Shown: positions 31,156 through 40,525 of the stretch, piece by piece
Layout: every line of letters starts with the position of its first letter
Position numbering within the stretch: position 1 is the stretch's first letter
Source: Rhizobacter sp. SG703
Lineage (GTDB): Bacteria > Pseudomonadota > Gammaproteobacteria > Burkholderiales > Burkholderiaceae_C
Assembly (NCBI RefSeq): GCF_012275445.1
Contig: NZ_JAAZQK010000004.1
Location: 186,001 to 250,000 of the forward strand
Reading direction: 5' to 3'
DNA: 64,000 nucleotides
The notes under the pieces: model-generated
What the model saw: only the letters and a program-made list of their open reading frames with translations
Databases searched by the model: none
What the model was told of the DNA's origin: nothing
Program-made: the position numbers and the translations under genes

Positions 31156-32007
31156 ATGGAAAAGGACCTGCTTGACATCTTCCTGACACCCGCTGCACTG
31201 GCCGTCGTCGGCCTGTGCATCGGCAGCTTCCTGAACGTCGTGATCCATCGCCTGCCGATGGCGCTGGAGCGTGGCTGGAAAATCGACAGCGCCGAGATGC
31301 TCGGCGTCAAGATCGACGTGCCCGAGCCGATCACGCTGTCGAAGCCGCGTTCGCGCTGCCCGTCGTGCGGCCACATGATCACTTGGTACGAGAACATTCC
31401 CGTGCTGAGCTGGCTGTGGCTGCGCGGGCGCTGCTCGGCCTGCAAGACACGCATCTCGGCGCGCTACCCGTTCATCGAGATCCTCACCGGCGTGCTGTTC
31501 GCTGCGGTCGGCTGGCGCTTCGGCGCGCAGCCGGTGGCCCTGCTGTGGTGCGGCCTGGTGGCGGTGCTGATCGCGCTGGCCGGCATCGACTGGGACACCA
31601 CGCTGCTGCCCGACAACCTGACGCTGCCGCTGCTGTGGGCCGGGCTCGTGGCCAGCCAGCTCGGCTGGACGATCCCGTTGCCGCAGGCGCTGTGGGGCGC
31701 GGTGGCCGGCTACCTGTCCCTGTGGTCCGTCTACTGGCTGTTCAAGCTGACCACCGGCAAGGAGGGCATGGGCTTCGGCGACTTCAAGCTGCTCGCCGCG
31801 CTGGGCGCCTGGCTGGGCTGGCAGATGGTGCTGCCGATCGTGCTGGGGGCCTCGGTGCTCGGTGCGGTGGTCGGCATCGGCATGAAGGCGATGAGTTCGC
31901 TGCGCGAAGGGCGCTACGTGCCGTTCGGTCCCTTCCTCGCCGGCGGCGGCATCGTCGTGCTGCTCGCGGGCCAGCCCCGCGTGCTTGGCTGGCTCGGCTG
32001 GGCCTGA
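31156..32007 (+). CDS. pilD: Prepilin peptidase PilD, 283 aa
   Basis: It has the leader peptidase/N-methyltransferase layout. The zinc-binding part is [19 protein letters not shown] then [16 protein letters not shown]. The catalytic aspartates are in [12 protein letters not shown] and [13 protein letters not shown]. About seven or eight membrane spans follow the first helix. It cuts and N-methylates type IV prepilins. It starts 9 bases after pilC and completes the pil operon. Confidence 0.95.
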   Translation: MEKDLLDIFLTPAALAVVGLCIGSFLNVVIHRLPMALERGWKIDSAEMLGVKIDVPEPITLSKPRSRCPSCGHMITWYENIPVLSWLWLRGRCSACKTRISARYPFIEILTGVLFAAVGWRFGAQPVALLWCGLVAVLIALAGIDWDTTLLPDNLTLPLLWAGLVASQLGWTIPLPQALWGAVAGYLSLWSVYWLFKLTTGKEGMGFGDFKLLAALGAWLGWQMVLPIVLGASVLGAVVGIGMKAMSSLREGRYVPFGPFLAGGGIVVLLAGQPRVLGWLGWA

Positions 32008-32023
32008 GCCGCCAGACACCCGC

Positions 32024-32626
32024 ATGGCCGCGCTGCGCATCGGCCTGACCGGCGGCATCGGCAGCGGCAAGAGCACGGTCGCCGGCATGCTCGCCGACGT
32101 GGGCGCGGCGCTGATCGACACCGATGCCATCGCCCGTTCGCTGGCCGCCCCGGGCGGCGCGGCCATCGATGCGTTGCGCTTGCAATTCGGCGCCGAGGCG
32201 ATCGATGCCGATGGCGGCCTCGACCGCGCCCGCATGCGTCAGATCGTGTTCGCCGACCCCGCTGCGAAATCGCGGCTCGAAGCCATCCTGCACCCGCTGA
32301 TCGGCATCGAGACCGATCGCCAGGCCGCCGCGGCCGGCGAGCGCCCGCGGGTCTTCGACGTGCCATTGCTGGTGGAATCCGGGCGCTGGCGTGCTCGGGT
32401 CGATCGCGTGCTGGTGGTCGACTGCAGCGCCGCGACGCAGGTGGCCCGCGTCACGCAGCGCTCCGGCTGGGCGGTGGCCGCGGTGCAGGCCGTGATCGAC
32501 CAGCAGGCCAGCCGCGAAGCGCGCCGCGCGGCCGCCGATGCGGTGATCTTCAACGAGACCCTGAGCTTGGCGGAACTTGCAGCCGAAGTGCACAGTCTGT
32601 GGACAAGCTGGATCCGATCGCGCTGA
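32024..32626 (+). CDS. coaE: Dephospho-CoA kinase, 200 aa
   Basis: P-loop [19 protein letters not shown] at the start, [17 protein letters not shown] for substrate binding, then [17 protein letters not shown] and RVTQRSGW as in CoaE. It catalyses the last step of coenzyme A synthesis. The ATG lies 16 bases after pilD, the usual betaproteobacterial neighbour. Confidence 0.95.
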   Translation: MAALRIGLTGGIGSGKSTVAGMLADVGAALIDTDAIARSLAAPGGAAIDALRLQFGAEAIDADGGLDRARMRQIVFADPAAKSRLEAILHPLIGIETDRQAAAAGERPRVFDVPLLVESGRWRARVDRVLVVDCSAATQVARVTQRSGWAVAAVQAVIDQQASREARRAAADAVIFNETLSLAELAAEVHSLWTSWIRSR

Positions 32627-32690
32627 AGCGCCACCCTGTGGAACAATCCGGCGTCACGTTGTCACATTGATCGTCCGGAAAGCCCCCGTT

Positions 32691-33449
32691 TTGGTCCTGT
32701 ACGAATACCCGTTCAACGAGAGCATTCGCACGATGCTCCGGCTCGAACACCTGTTCGACCGCCTCGGGCGACTGCTGCCGCGCGACGAAGCTGTCGACCA
32801 CCACTACGCACTGGCGACGATGTTCGAGATCATCGACGTCGCGTCGCGTGCCGACCTGAAGTCCGACCTGCTGAAGGAGCTCGAGCGCCAGCGCGGGCTG
32901 CTGCAGAGCTATCGCGGCAACCCGGCGATCTCCGAAGGCGCGCTGCTCGAGGTGATGGCACGCGTCGACCATGCCTTCAACGGCCTGAACCAGCTGCCCG
33001 GCAAGGCCGGCCACGTGCTGACCACCAACGAATGGCTGATGAGCATCCGCAGCCGCATCAGCATCCCGGGCGGCACCTGCGAGTTCGACCTGCCGGCCTA
33101 CTACGCCTGGCAGCAGCACGACGCCGCGAGCCGGCGCGCCGACCTGTCGGGCTGGATCGCGACGCTGACGCCGCTGGCCGAGGCCCTGAGCGTGCTGCTC
33201 GGGCTGCTGCGCGACGCCGGCGTGCCGCACAAGGTCGTCACGCAGGGCGGGCAGTACCAGCAGAGCCTGCCTGCCGGCCGTGTGTACCAGCTGCTGCGGG
33301 TGCGCATCGACAACGGCAGCCGGCAGCTCGTGCCCGAGATCAGCGGCCACCGGCTGATGGTGATGGTGCGACTGATGAAGCAGGACGCCGAGGGCCGGCT
33401 GAAGCCCGCGGCGGTCGATGCCACCTTCGAACTGACGCTGTGCGCATGA
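32691..33449 (+). CDS. zapD: Cell division protein ZapD, about 252 aa
   Basis: The sequence reads [20 protein letters not shown] at the start, then [20 protein letters not shown] and [19 protein letters not shown], all typical of ZapD, which cross-links FtsZ filaments. No ATG fits; TTG at 32691 places the conserved YEYP segment at the N-terminus as in relatives, while TTG 32667 would add 8 residues. It is overlapped by yacG (ATGA). Confidence 0.92.
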   Translation: MVLYEYPFNESIRTMLRLEHLFDRLGRLLPRDEAVDHHYALATMFEIIDVASRADLKSDLLKELERQRGLLQSYRGNPAISEGALLEVMARVDHAFNGLNQLPGKAGHVLTTNEWLMSIRSRISIPGGTCEFDLPAYYAWQQHDAASRRADLSGWIATLTPLAEALSVLLGLLRDAGVPHKVVTQGGQYQQSLPAGRVYQLLRVRIDNGSRQLVPEISGHRLMVMVRLMKQDAEGRLKPAAVDATFELTLCA

Positions 33450-33652
33450 ACGCCACCGGCAAGCCCCGTATCGTGCGCTGTCCGACCTGCGGCGGCGACA
33501 GCGTCTACGCCAGCGACAACCCGTACCGGCCGTTCTGCAGCGAGCGCTGCAAGAACGTCGACTTCGGCGCCTGGGCCAGCGAGAGCTACCGCGTCGCCGC
33601 ACCGCCGCCGCCCGGCAGTGGCGCGACGCCGGCTGCGGACGCCGACGACTGA
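33446..33652 (+). CDS. yacG: DNA gyrase inhibitor YacG, zinc protein, 68 aa
   Basis: Four-cysteine zinc finger [20 protein letters not shown] then [16 protein letters not shown], the whole YacG signature. It binds the GyrB C-terminal domain in E. coli. It starts inside the zapD stop. The tail after residue 50 is a Pro/Ala-rich extension with no known role. Confidence 0.93.
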   Translation: MNATGKPRIVRCPTCGGDSVYASDNPYRPFCSERCKNVDFGAWASESYRVAAPPPPGSGATPAADADD

Positions 33653-33741
33653 TCGAAATCCGCTGCGGCGTGCAAACTGGCGCGCTTTCCCGGCATTGAT
33701 CGAGCCCACGGCACGGGCAGTTCCCGATTCAATGGGAAGCC

Positions 33742-34440
33742 ATGTGGAAGCGTGTTGTTCTGGCGCTGGGCTTCATCCCGGCAACCTTCACTCCGTTGCA
33801 CGCCAGCGCCGCGGCGCTGACGCCGCTGGAGACCCGCTGGATGCAGGCGGCCTGGCCGGTGATCACCTACGCGCGGGCGCAAGGCCTGCCGCTGGACATC
33901 GTGGCCCAGCCGGTGGCCCAGGGCGGCGAGCCGCCGATCGCGATGGGCTACGTCGACGGCCGCTGCAAGCTGGTGCTGACGATGCGCGGCAACCCCGAGG
34001 CGGAGTCCACGCTGGACAAGATCCCTGCCGAACTGCGCGACACCATCGTCGAAGCGATGACGGCCCATGAGCTCGGCCACTGCTGGCGCTACGTGGAAGG
34101 GGCGTGGCACACGCCGCCGGTGGCCGGTTTCACCGACGCCCTCGACGCCAGCAACACGCCGCAGGCCGACCTGGAGCGCGACATGCGCGCGACGCGCTGG
34201 GAAGAAGGCTTTGCCGACCTGGTCGGGCTCGCGTGGACCCGCACGCAGCATCCCGAGCGCTACCGCGCGGTGCACGACTGGTTCGAGCAGTTCCGCGCCG
34301 ACCAGCCGCTGCCCGGCGCGCACCACGATACCCGCGCCTGGTTGAAACGCGCGAAGGACCCGGCGGTGTTCGGCGCGGCCGCCACGCCGTTCGAACAGGC
34401 CTTGCCGGTCTGGCGCAGCGAGCCCGACGCGGGCCGCTGA
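33742..34440 (+). CDS. Secreted HExxH zinc-protease-like protein, 232 aa
   Basis: An N-terminal signal peptide (WKRVVLALGFIPATFTPLHA) is followed by a soluble domain with H109-E-L-G-H113 in TAHELGHCWRYVEG and a downstream E154-E155-G-F-A-D, the gluzincin-like third ligand. A small periplasmic metallopeptidase or a catalytically simple relative is likely. The family is not named with certainty. It stands alone between yacG and a convergent TetR gene. Confidence 0.65.
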   Translation: MWKRVVLALGFIPATFTPLHASAAALTPLETRWMQAAWPVITYARAQGLPLDIVAQPVAQGGEPPIAMGYVDGRCKLVLTMRGNPEAESTLDKIPAELRDTIVEAMTAHELGHCWRYVEGAWHTPPVAGFTDALDASNTPQADLERDMRATRWEEGFADLVGLAWTRTQHPERYRAVHDWFEQFRADQPLPGAHHDTRAWLKRAKDPAVFGAAATPFEQALPVWRSEPDAGR

Positions 34441-34453
34441 GCCGCACCGCGCG

Positions 34454-35029
34454 TCAGCGCACGGCGCCCCGCGCCAGGCACTCGCCGACCCAGCCCGCCA
34501 CCGCGTCCGCATCGGCCGGCACCGGTCCCCACAACGCACGGTAGATGATCGGCGCGACGACGACATCCATCGCTCGCTGCACCGGCGGCACCGCCTCGCC
34601 GCGGGCCAGGCCACGCTCGAAGATGACCGCGATCTGCGCTGCGGTGAACTGCGCGCACTGGCACGACGCGGTGCCTTCACCATGGGCCTCGGTCGACAGC
34701 ACGTCCTTCATCATCGCCAGCCCGACCGGTGACGACATCTCCTCGTGGAACTGCTGCGCCCAGGCCAGCAGATCACCGGCCACCGAACCGGTATCGGCCG
34801 GCTGCGCATCCGGTTTCATCCGCTCGACCGACACATCGGCCAGCAACTCGCCGAGGTCGCCCCAGCGTCGGTAGATCGTCGACGGCGTGACCTCGGCACG
34901 CGCCGCGATCATCGGGACGGTCAGCTCGGCGCGGCCGTGCAGTTCGATCAGTTCACGCGTGGCGCGGTGGACCGCGGCCTGGACGCGGGCGCTGCGGCCG
35001 CCCGGCCGCGGGGTGGTTGTTGCAGTCAT
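34454..35029 (-). CDS. TetR-family repressor, 191 aa
   Basis: The N-terminal TetR helix-turn-helix is clear: VHRATRELIELHGRAELTVP then MIAARAEVTPSTIYRRWGDL. The ligand-binding half is helical with a Cys-rich spot (ASCQCAQF). It diverges from an MFS exporter gene with two inverted-repeat operators between them, so it most likely represses both. Confidence 0.92.
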   Translation of the reverse strand: MTATTTPRPGGRSARVQAAVHRATRELIELHGRAELTVPMIAARAEVTPSTIYRRWGDLGELLADVSVERMKPDAQPADTGSVAGDLLAWAQQFHEEMSSPVGLAMMKDVLSTEAHGEGTASCQCAQFTAAQIAVIFERGLARGEAVPPVQRAMDVVVAPIIYRALWGPVPADADAVAGWVGECLARGAVR

Positions 35030-35039
35030 GAAACCATCC

Positions 35040-35106
35040 TAACGCAAAGTATTTGCTTTAGTTTGAAGGCGGGTTCAGAATCCGCTAACGCAACTTTTTT
35101 GCGTTA
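35040..35106. promoter_or_regulatory. Two operator palindromes between TetR and MFS genes
   Basis: Site 2: TAACGCAA (35086-35093), five-base spacer, TTGCGTTA (35099-35106), perfect. Site 1 (35040-35060): TAACGCAAAG then TTTGCTTTA, an imperfect copy. Both sit in the 92-base gap between divergent genes, one close to each start, as expected for a TetR autorepressor. Confidence 0.8.
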
Positions 35107-35121
35107 ACCGAAGGAGCCGAC

Positions 35122-36336
35122 ATGACCACCCCTGCAGTCGCCAATGCGCCCCTCGCCCTCCGCGCGCCTGGACTGCGCCTCGGCCCCACGGCCTCGCTGT
35201 GGTTGACGGTCTCGCTGGTCGTCAGCTTCCTCGCCGCCTCCAGCGCGCCGTCGCCGCTGTATGCGCTGTACCGTGAGGCCTGGGGCTTCAGCCCGCTGGC
35301 GCTGACGGTGATCTTCTCCAGCTACGCGTTCGCGCTGCTCGGCGCACTGCTGGTATTCGGCGCGCTGTCCGACCACCTGGGCCGCCGCACCGTGATCGTC
35401 GCGTCGCTGCTGGTCGAATTGCTGTCGATCGTGCTGTTCTGGCGCGCCGAATCCGCCGGCTGGCTGCTCGCGGCGCGCATCGTCCAGGGCTTCGCGACCG
35501 GCATCGCAACCAGCGCGCTGAGCGCGACGCTGCTCGACCTGAGCCCGTCGCGCGGCGCGCTGTTCAACAGCGTCGCGCCGATGTTCGGCATGGCCGTGGG
35601 CGCGCTTGGCGCCAGTGCGCTGGTGCAGTTCGCGCCGGCGCCGACGCGGCTGGTGTTCGACGTGCTGCTGGCCATCCTCGCGCTGCAGACGCTGGCCGCC
35701 GCGTTCCTGCCCGACACCGTGACGCGCCGGCCGGGCGTCTGGCAATCGCTGCGGCCGCGCATCGCGATCCCGCCGGCGGCGCGTGCCACGCTGTGGCGCA
35801 TCCTGCCGCTCAACACCGCCAGCTGGGCGCTCGGCGGCTTCTACCTGTCGCTCGGGCCGACGCTCGCGAAGCTGGTCACCGGCACGCCGGCCCCGCTGAC
35901 CGGCGGCGCGCTGATCGCGACGCTGGTGCTGGCCGGGGCCGCTGCGATCGGCGCGGTGCGGCTGCGGCCGGCGCGCGCGGTGCTGACCGGCAGCGCGCTG
36001 GCGCTGGCGCTCGGCCTGTCGCTGACGCTCGTCGGCGTGCACTCCGGCTCGGGCCTCGCGTTCTTCGGCGGCACGCTGCTGGCCGGCCTCGGTTTCGGTG
36101 CCGGCTTCAACGGCGCGGTGCGCAGCCTAGTGCCGCTGGCGGCGCCGCACGAGCGCGCCGGGCTGATGGCGGGCTTCTTCGCACTCAGCTACCTGGCGTT
36201 CAGCGTGCCGGCGATCCTCGCGGGCCTGTTCGCCGGGCTGGTCGGGCTGCATGCCACGGCACTCGCCTACGGCAGCCTGCTGGTCGCGATGGCGCTGGCG
36301 GCGCTGGTCGCCTCGTGGCGCAGCGCGGCGCGCTGA
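35122..36336 (+). CDS. MFS transporter, probable drug exporter, 404 aa
   Basis: About 12 membrane spans. The MFS motif A loop is ALSDHLGRRTVIVAS after the second span (FSSYAFALLGALLVFGALSD). The end helix LAYGSLLVAMALAALVASW closes the chain. AAGGAG precedes the ATG. Controlled by the divergent TetR repressor through two operators. Substrate unknown; such pairs usually export toxic compounds. Confidence 0.9.
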   Translation: MTTPAVANAPLALRAPGLRLGPTASLWLTVSLVVSFLAASSAPSPLYALYREAWGFSPLALTVIFSSYAFALLGALLVFGALSDHLGRRTVIVASLLVELLSIVLFWRAESAGWLLAARIVQGFATGIATSALSATLLDLSPSRGALFNSVAPMFGMAVGALGASALVQFAPAPTRLVFDVLLAILALQTLAAAFLPDTVTRRPGVWQSLRPRIAIPPAARATLWRILPLNTASWALGGFYLSLGPTLAKLVTGTPAPLTGGALIATLVLAGAAAIGAVRLRPARAVLTGSALALALGLSLTLVGVHSGSGLAFFGGTLLAGLGFGAGFNGAVRSLVPLAAPHERAGLMAGFFALSYLAFSVPAILAGLFAGLVGLHATALAYGSLLVAMALAALVASWRSAAR

Positions 36337-36340
36337 ACCT

Positions 36341-37096
36341 TCAGGGTCGCACCGCGGGCGACTCCACCGGCATGCCGCGGTCGCGCCACGCGAGGTAGGT
36401 CGCGAGCGCAGCGAACTCCGGCGAGTCCGCCGCCAAGGGCTGGGCGCGCACGCCGGTCATGCAGTTGCGGATGCGCCGCAGCAGCGAGCCGACGCCCTGC
36501 CACTCCAGCCGGTACAGCGGGTAGCCGTTCGCATGGCCTTGCGGGATCAGGCCGCCGCCGAGCCGCAGTCCGGCCCGCTCGTCGTGGCACTGCGCGCACG
36601 ACAGGTTCAGTTGGCCGATGCGCGCGCGGTACAACGCCTCGCCCCGCTCGCGCCAGGGCAGCAGGCGCACATCGGCAGGCGGCTCGACCGGCAACCCGCG
36701 CGACTGCAACGCGAGATGGCTTTCCAGCGACAGCAGCTCCTGGCTGTCGGGCGCCCAACGCGGCGCGCCCTGGCGCATCTCGCGGCAGCGGTTGATGCGC
36801 GTCGCGAGGTCGATCGGCCGCGCCAGCGCCTCGTCGTACGCCGGGTAGCGCGCCGCGACGCCGCGCATCGATGCGCGCGCCTCGCCGTGGCAGCCGGCGC
36901 AGGCCGGCACCGACGGCGACGGTGCGCGCGCCCACAGCGCCGCGCCGTCCTGCGCCCACAGCATCGCCGGGTTCTGCGCATCGTCGCGCTGCATCGCCTG
37001 CGTCGACGGGCTCATGTCGTCGAAGCCGGAGCGGCGCGCCGGCTGCGCCACCGCGTGCAGCGCGACTGACAGCAACAGCCACAGCAGGTGCCGCAT
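36341..37096 (-). CDS. soxA: SoxA, c-type cytochrome of thiosulfate oxidation, 251 aa
   Basis: A signal peptide (HLLWLLLSVALHAVAQ) is followed by two heme sites, CAGCH and CAQCH, and then the SoxA fingerprint: RINRCREMRQGAPRW, RIRNCMTGVRAQPLAADSP (Cys heme ligand) and ALATYLAWRDRGMPVESP. SoxAX links thiosulfate to SoxY in the periplasm. It is the last gene of the operon with soxX, soxY and soxZ. No soxB is in the window. Confidence 0.92.
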   Translation of the reverse strand: MRHLLWLLLSVALHAVAQPARRSGFDDMSPSTQAMQRDDAQNPAMLWAQDGAALWARAPSPSVPACAGCHGEARASMRGVAARYPAYDEALARPIDLATRINRCREMRQGAPRWAPDSQELLSLESHLALQSRGLPVEPPADVRLLPWRERGEALYRARIGQLNLSCAQCHDERAGLRLGGGLIPQGHANGYPLYRLEWQGVGSLLRRIRNCMTGVRAQPLAADSPEFAALATYLAWRDRGMPVESPAVRP

Positions 37097-37103
37097 CGCT
37101 TGA

Positions 37104-37424
37104 TCAGGTGACGCTCAGCGACACGGTCTCGGTCTGCGCAAAGCCATGGTCGCCTTCCCAGCTGAAGCTCAGCGTGCCGCTCTCGGTGGCGACGGTGAAG
37201 AACGCGATGTACGGATTGGCGGCCGTTGCCGCATGCAGATCGGCACTGAACACCAGGTCGCCGTTGTAGCGGCAGCTGAAGCGCGTGATCAGGTTGCGCG
37301 GCAGCAGCAGGCCGTCGGCACCCGGCCGGAAACCGGTCTCCATCGGGTGCGCGATCAGCGTGCGCAGCTCGATCACCTCGCCGCGCTTCGCGGTGGCGGG
37401 AGCGGTGATCAGCGTGCGGGCCAT
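37104..37424 (-). CDS. soxZ: SoxZ, partner of the SoxY carrier, 106 aa
   Basis: The fold is SoxZ: ARTLITAPATAKRGEVIELR, TLIAHPMETGFRPGADG, then FSADLHAATAANPYIAFFTV and LSFSWEGDHGFAQTETVSL. Length 106 is normal. It forms the SoxYZ dimer. Seven bases separate it from each neighbour. Confidence 0.95.
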   Translation of the reverse strand: MARTLITAPATAKRGEVIELRTLIAHPMETGFRPGADGLLLPRNLITRFSCRYNGDLVFSADLHAATAANPYIAFFTVATESGTLSFSWEGDHGFAQTETVSLSVT

Positions 37425-37431
37425 CGCGTGC

Positions 37432-37869
37432 TCACTCCAGACAGGCGGCCAGCGTGACCAGCACGTCGACGCCCTGCGACCAGAACGTGCCGTCGCTCAG
37501 CCGCGCCACCGCCACCAGCTGCTGCGAGGTCGCGAGCCGGATCCGCGTCGACACCACCGCGCGGCCGGCGCGCGGCCCCAGCGTGAAGCGCGCCACGTCG
37601 CGCTGCGGGTTGCGCTCGTTGAACACCGCGATGCCGGTCACGTGATCGGCGGCGGTCATCGGGCTGTCGACGCTGACGGTGATCGGCACGCCGTTGCCGT
37701 TCTCGACCAGCGGCGGAATGTCGAACATCACCTTGCCCGGCTTCACCGGCGCACCGGAGGCGTAGTCGGCGATCGCCGATTGCATCTCGAAGCGGGTCGC
37801 GCGCGCCGGCCGCACCAGCAGCAGCCCGCCGGCGGCGAGGCCGAACTGCAGCACGACTCGGCGACGCAT
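37432..37869 (-). CDS. soxY: SoxY, sulfur-carrier protein with atypical C-terminus, 145 aa
   Basis: A Tat-like leader (MRRRVVLQFGLAAGGLLLV) precedes a SoxY core: GKVMFDIPPLVENGNGVPIT, MTAADHVTGIAVFNERNPQ, ARFTLGPRAGRAVVSTRIRL. SoxY normally ends with a Gly-Gly-Cys-Gly-Gly arm whose Cys carries the substrate. Here the end is VTLAACLE: the Cys is kept two residues from the end, but the glycines are missing. Whether it still carries thiosulfate as usual is an open point. The start at 37869 is 8 bases after the soxX stop. Confidence 0.88.
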   Translation of the reverse strand: MRRRVVLQFGLAAGGLLLVRPARATRFEMQSAIADYASGAPVKPGKVMFDIPPLVENGNGVPITVSVDSPMTAADHVTGIAVFNERNPQRDVARFTLGPRAGRAVVSTRIRLATSQQLVAVARLSDGTFWSQGVDVLVTLAACLE

Positions 37870-37877
37870 CGCACTGT

Positions 37878-38300
37878 TCACTGCAGCGTCACCAGCCACG
37901 CGACCACATCCTCGACCTGCTGCGCATCGAGCACCGCCTTGCCCTGCCACGCACTGCCGACGCGTTGCAGCCCGTCGGTCGCGTGGTACGGCGGCATGAT
38001 GGTCTGCGGGTTCTGCATGCGCGCGTCGACGATGCGCAGCCGCAATTGCGCCGCCGACCAGCGCGCCCCGGCACCGGCCAGGTCGGGCGCGAGATTGCCC
38101 TGGAAGCGCTCCTCGGGGATCGGCGCCGGGTGGCACAGCAGGCACAGTCCGGCCTGCCGGCTCGCGACGATCGCCCGGCCGCGCGCCGCATCGCCGGGCG
38201 ACGCGGTCAGCGGCTGCGGCATCGCGTCGCGCGGCGGGGTCGCCGCACACGCCGCCAGCACCATCGGCAACATCGCCGCGATCGAGCCCATCGTCCGCAT
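37878..38300 (-). CDS. soxX: SoxX-type cytochrome c, 140 aa
   Basis: A lipoprotein-like signal (MLPMVLAACAAT) precedes one heme site CLLCH with GRAIVASRQAGL before it, then MPPYHATDGLQRVGSAWQGK and VEDVVAWLVTLQ, the SoxX pattern. Met in IMPPYH is the likely sixth ligand. Its ATG shares a base with the stop of the molybdenum subunit gene (TGATG), so it is coupled to it. Confidence 0.85.
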   Translation of the reverse strand: MRTMGSIAAMLPMVLAACAATPPRDAMPQPLTASPGDAARGRAIVASRQAGLCLLCHPAPIPEERFQGNLAPDLAGAGARWSAAQLRLRIVDARMQNPQTIMPPYHATDGLQRVGSAWQGKAVLDAQQVEDVVAWLVTLQ

Positions 38301-40525
38301 CAGGCCTTCTTCAGCGAATGGTTCTTCAGCGGCAGCTCGCGGATGCGCTGCCCGGTCGCCGCGAAGATCGCGTTCAGCACCGCCGGTGCCGCGACCGCGA
38401 TGGTCGGCTCGCCGACGCCGCCCCAGAAGCCGCCGGACGGCATCACCACCGTCTCGACCTTCGGCATCTCGTCGAGGTGCAGCACCGGGTAGCTGTCGAA
38501 ATTGGTCTGCTCGATGCGGCCGTCCTTCACGGTGCAGCCGCCGTACAGCGCGGCCGACAGCCCGTAGACGAACGAGCCCTCGACCTGGGCCTCGATCTGC
38601 TGCGGGTTGACCGCATGGCCCGGGTCGGTCGCCGCGACGATGCGGTGCACCTTCAGCTTGCCGTCCTTGTCGACCGACACCTCGGCCACCGCCGCGACGT
38701 AGCTGCCGAAGCCCATCGTCTGCGCGATCCCGCGGTACACGCCCTTGGCCGCCGGCCGGGTCCAACCGGCGCGCTCGGCCGCGGCGTTCAGCACCGCCAG
38801 GTGCTTCGGATGCTGGGCCATCAGCTTGCGCCGGAACGCCAGCGGGTCCTGCTTCGTCGCGTGCGCGAGCTCGTCGATGAAGCACTCGAGGTAGATCGTG
38901 TTCTGGTTCAGGTTCACGCCGCGCCAGAAGCCCGGCGGCACATGCGGGTTGCGCATCGCATGGTCGATCAGCAGGTTCGGCACGCTGTAGCCGATCGACG
39001 CCTCGGGGCCGGGCGCATTCAGCCCCTGGAACACCACCGGGTCCTTGCCGTCGCGGATGTTCTGCGGGAACACGCCGGCCAGGATCGACTGGCCCGAGAT
39101 CCGCATGTGCAGCGCGCTCAGGTTGCCGGCCGCATCGAAGCCGGCGCGCAGCTTGCACTGCGTGATCGGGTGGTAGCGGCCGTGCGTCATGTCTTCTTCG
39201 CGCGACCAGATCAGCTTGACCGGCGTGCCCGGCATCTCCTTCGCGATCGCGACCGCCTGGTGCACCCAGTCGTGCACCGCGCCGCGCCGGCCGAAGCCGC
39301 CGCCGAGCAGCAGCTTGTAGACCTCGCACTGGCCGGCCGGCAGCCCGGACGCCTCGACCGTGGCCGCATGCGCCGCCTCGCCGTTCTGCGTCGGCGTCCA
39401 GACCTCGCAGCGCGCCGGCACGCCGTCGGACGCTGGCGTGAATTTCGCCGTCGCGTTCATCGTCTCCATCGTCGCGTGGTTCTGGAACGGGTAGGCGTAG
39501 ACCGCCTCGACGACGCGCGCGGCCGACGCCAGCGCCGCCCGCGCATCGCCGTTCGAATTGCCGACCGCCGCCTCCGGCGCATCGAGCCCGGCCGCCAGCG
39601 TCGCGGCGATCTCGGCGCTGCCGATCTTCGCGTTCGGGCCTTCGTCCCAGACCACCGGCAATGCATCGAGCGCCGACTTCGCGCGCCACCAGGTGTCGGC
39701 GACCACCGCCACCGCGCTGTCGCCGACGCGCAGCACCTTCTTCACGCCCGGCTTGCCGGCGATGGCCGCCGCGTCGAAGCTCGCGAGCTTGCCGCCGAAC
39801 ACCGGGCAGTCGCGGATCGCCGCATTCAGCATGCCGGGCAGCTTCAGGTCGGAGCCGTAGACCTGCGAGCCGTCGAGCTTGCCGCGCGTGTCCAGCCGCG
39901 CAAGGCGCTTGCCGGCGAGCTTCCAGTCCTTCGGGTCCTTCAGCGCCACGTCGGCAGGCGGCGTCAGCCGGGCAGCGGCCAGCGCGACCTTGCCGTAGGT
40001 GGTCTTGCGGCCGCTCGCCGCGTGCGTGATCACGCCCCGGTCGACCTGGCACTGCGCGGCCGGCACCTGCCAGCCGTCGGCGGCCGCCTGCACGAGCATC
40101 GTGCGCGCGATCGCGCCGCCCTTGCGCACGTAGTCGTGCGATTCGCGGATGCCGCGGCTGCCGCCGGTCGAGAAGTTGCCCCAGACGCGCTTGCGCGCGA
40201 GGCTCTGGCCTGGCGTCGGGTACTCGGTCTTCACGCGCGACCAGTCGCAGTCGAGCTCCTCGGCCACCAGCTGCGCGAGGCCGGTCAGCGAGCCCTGCCC
40301 CATCTCCGAGCGGGCGATGCGGATCACGACGGTCTCGTCCGGCTGCACCACCACCCAGGCGTTGATCTCCGGCGTGGCGACGGCCGGCGTGATGCCGGCC
40401 GGCGAGGCCTGCGCGGCGGCCTCGTCGGCGAACGGGATGTGGAACGCGACGACCAGCCCGGCCGCCGCCGAACTGGTCAGAAGGCCGCGTCGAGTGATGA
40501 CAACCCCTGCGCTCGATGAGTACAT
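38300..40525 (-). CDS. Molybdenum hydroxylase large subunit, isoquinoline 1-oxidoreductase beta-like, 741 aa
   Basis: A Tat leader (ITRRGLLTSSAAAGLVVAFH) is followed by the xanthine dehydrogenase-family molybdopterin fold: RIARSEMGQGSLTGLAQLVA, YAYPFQNHATMETMNATAKF, LLLGGGFGRRGAVHDWVHQA and GGFWGGVGEPTIAVAAPAVL. This is the IorB/CoxL-related group that works with a small 2Fe-2S subunit, encoded just upstream, and gives electrons to a cytochrome. The only usable start lies inside a dispersed repeat, which also provides the GGGGGA ribosome site. Substrate unknown. Its placement in a Sox operon is unusual. Confidence 0.85.
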   Translation of the reverse strand: MYSSSAGVVITRRGLLTSSAAAGLVVAFHIPFADEAAAQASPAGITPAVATPEINAWVVVQPDETVVIRIARSEMGQGSLTGLAQLVAEELDCDWSRVKTEYPTPGQSLARKRVWGNFSTGGSRGIRESHDYVRKGGAIARTMLVQAAADGWQVPAAQCQVDRGVITHAASGRKTTYGKVALAAARLTPPADVALKDPKDWKLAGKRLARLDTRGKLDGSQVYGSDLKLPGMLNAAIRDCPVFGGKLASFDAAAIAGKPGVKKVLRVGDSAVAVVADTWWRAKSALDALPVVWDEGPNAKIGSAEIAATLAAGLDAPEAAVGNSNGDARAALASAARVVEAVYAYPFQNHATMETMNATAKFTPASDGVPARCEVWTPTQNGEAAHAATVEASGLPAGQCEVYKLLLGGGFGRRGAVHDWVHQAVAIAKEMPGTPVKLIWSREEDMTHGRYHPITQCKLRAGFDAAGNLSALHMRISGQSILAGVFPQNIRDGKDPVVFQGLNAPGPEASIGYSVPNLLIDHAMRNPHVPPGFWRGVNLNQNTIYLECFIDELAHATKQDPLAFRRKLMAQHPKHLAVLNAAAERAGWTRPAAKGVYRGIAQTMGFGSYVAAVAEVSVDKDGKLKVHRIVAATDPGHAVNPQQIEAQVEGSFVYGLSAALYGGCTVKDGRIEQTNFDSYPVLHLDEMPKVETVVMPSGGFWGGVGEPTIAVAAPAVLNAIFAATGQRIRELPLKNHSLKKA

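Noticed and set aside
30283..32235. 650-residue minus-strand open frame opposite pilC, pilD and coaE
   Set aside because: It is rich in His, Arg, Gln, Asp and Ala, as expected from the complement of GC-rich genes, and the three plus-strand genes are certain.
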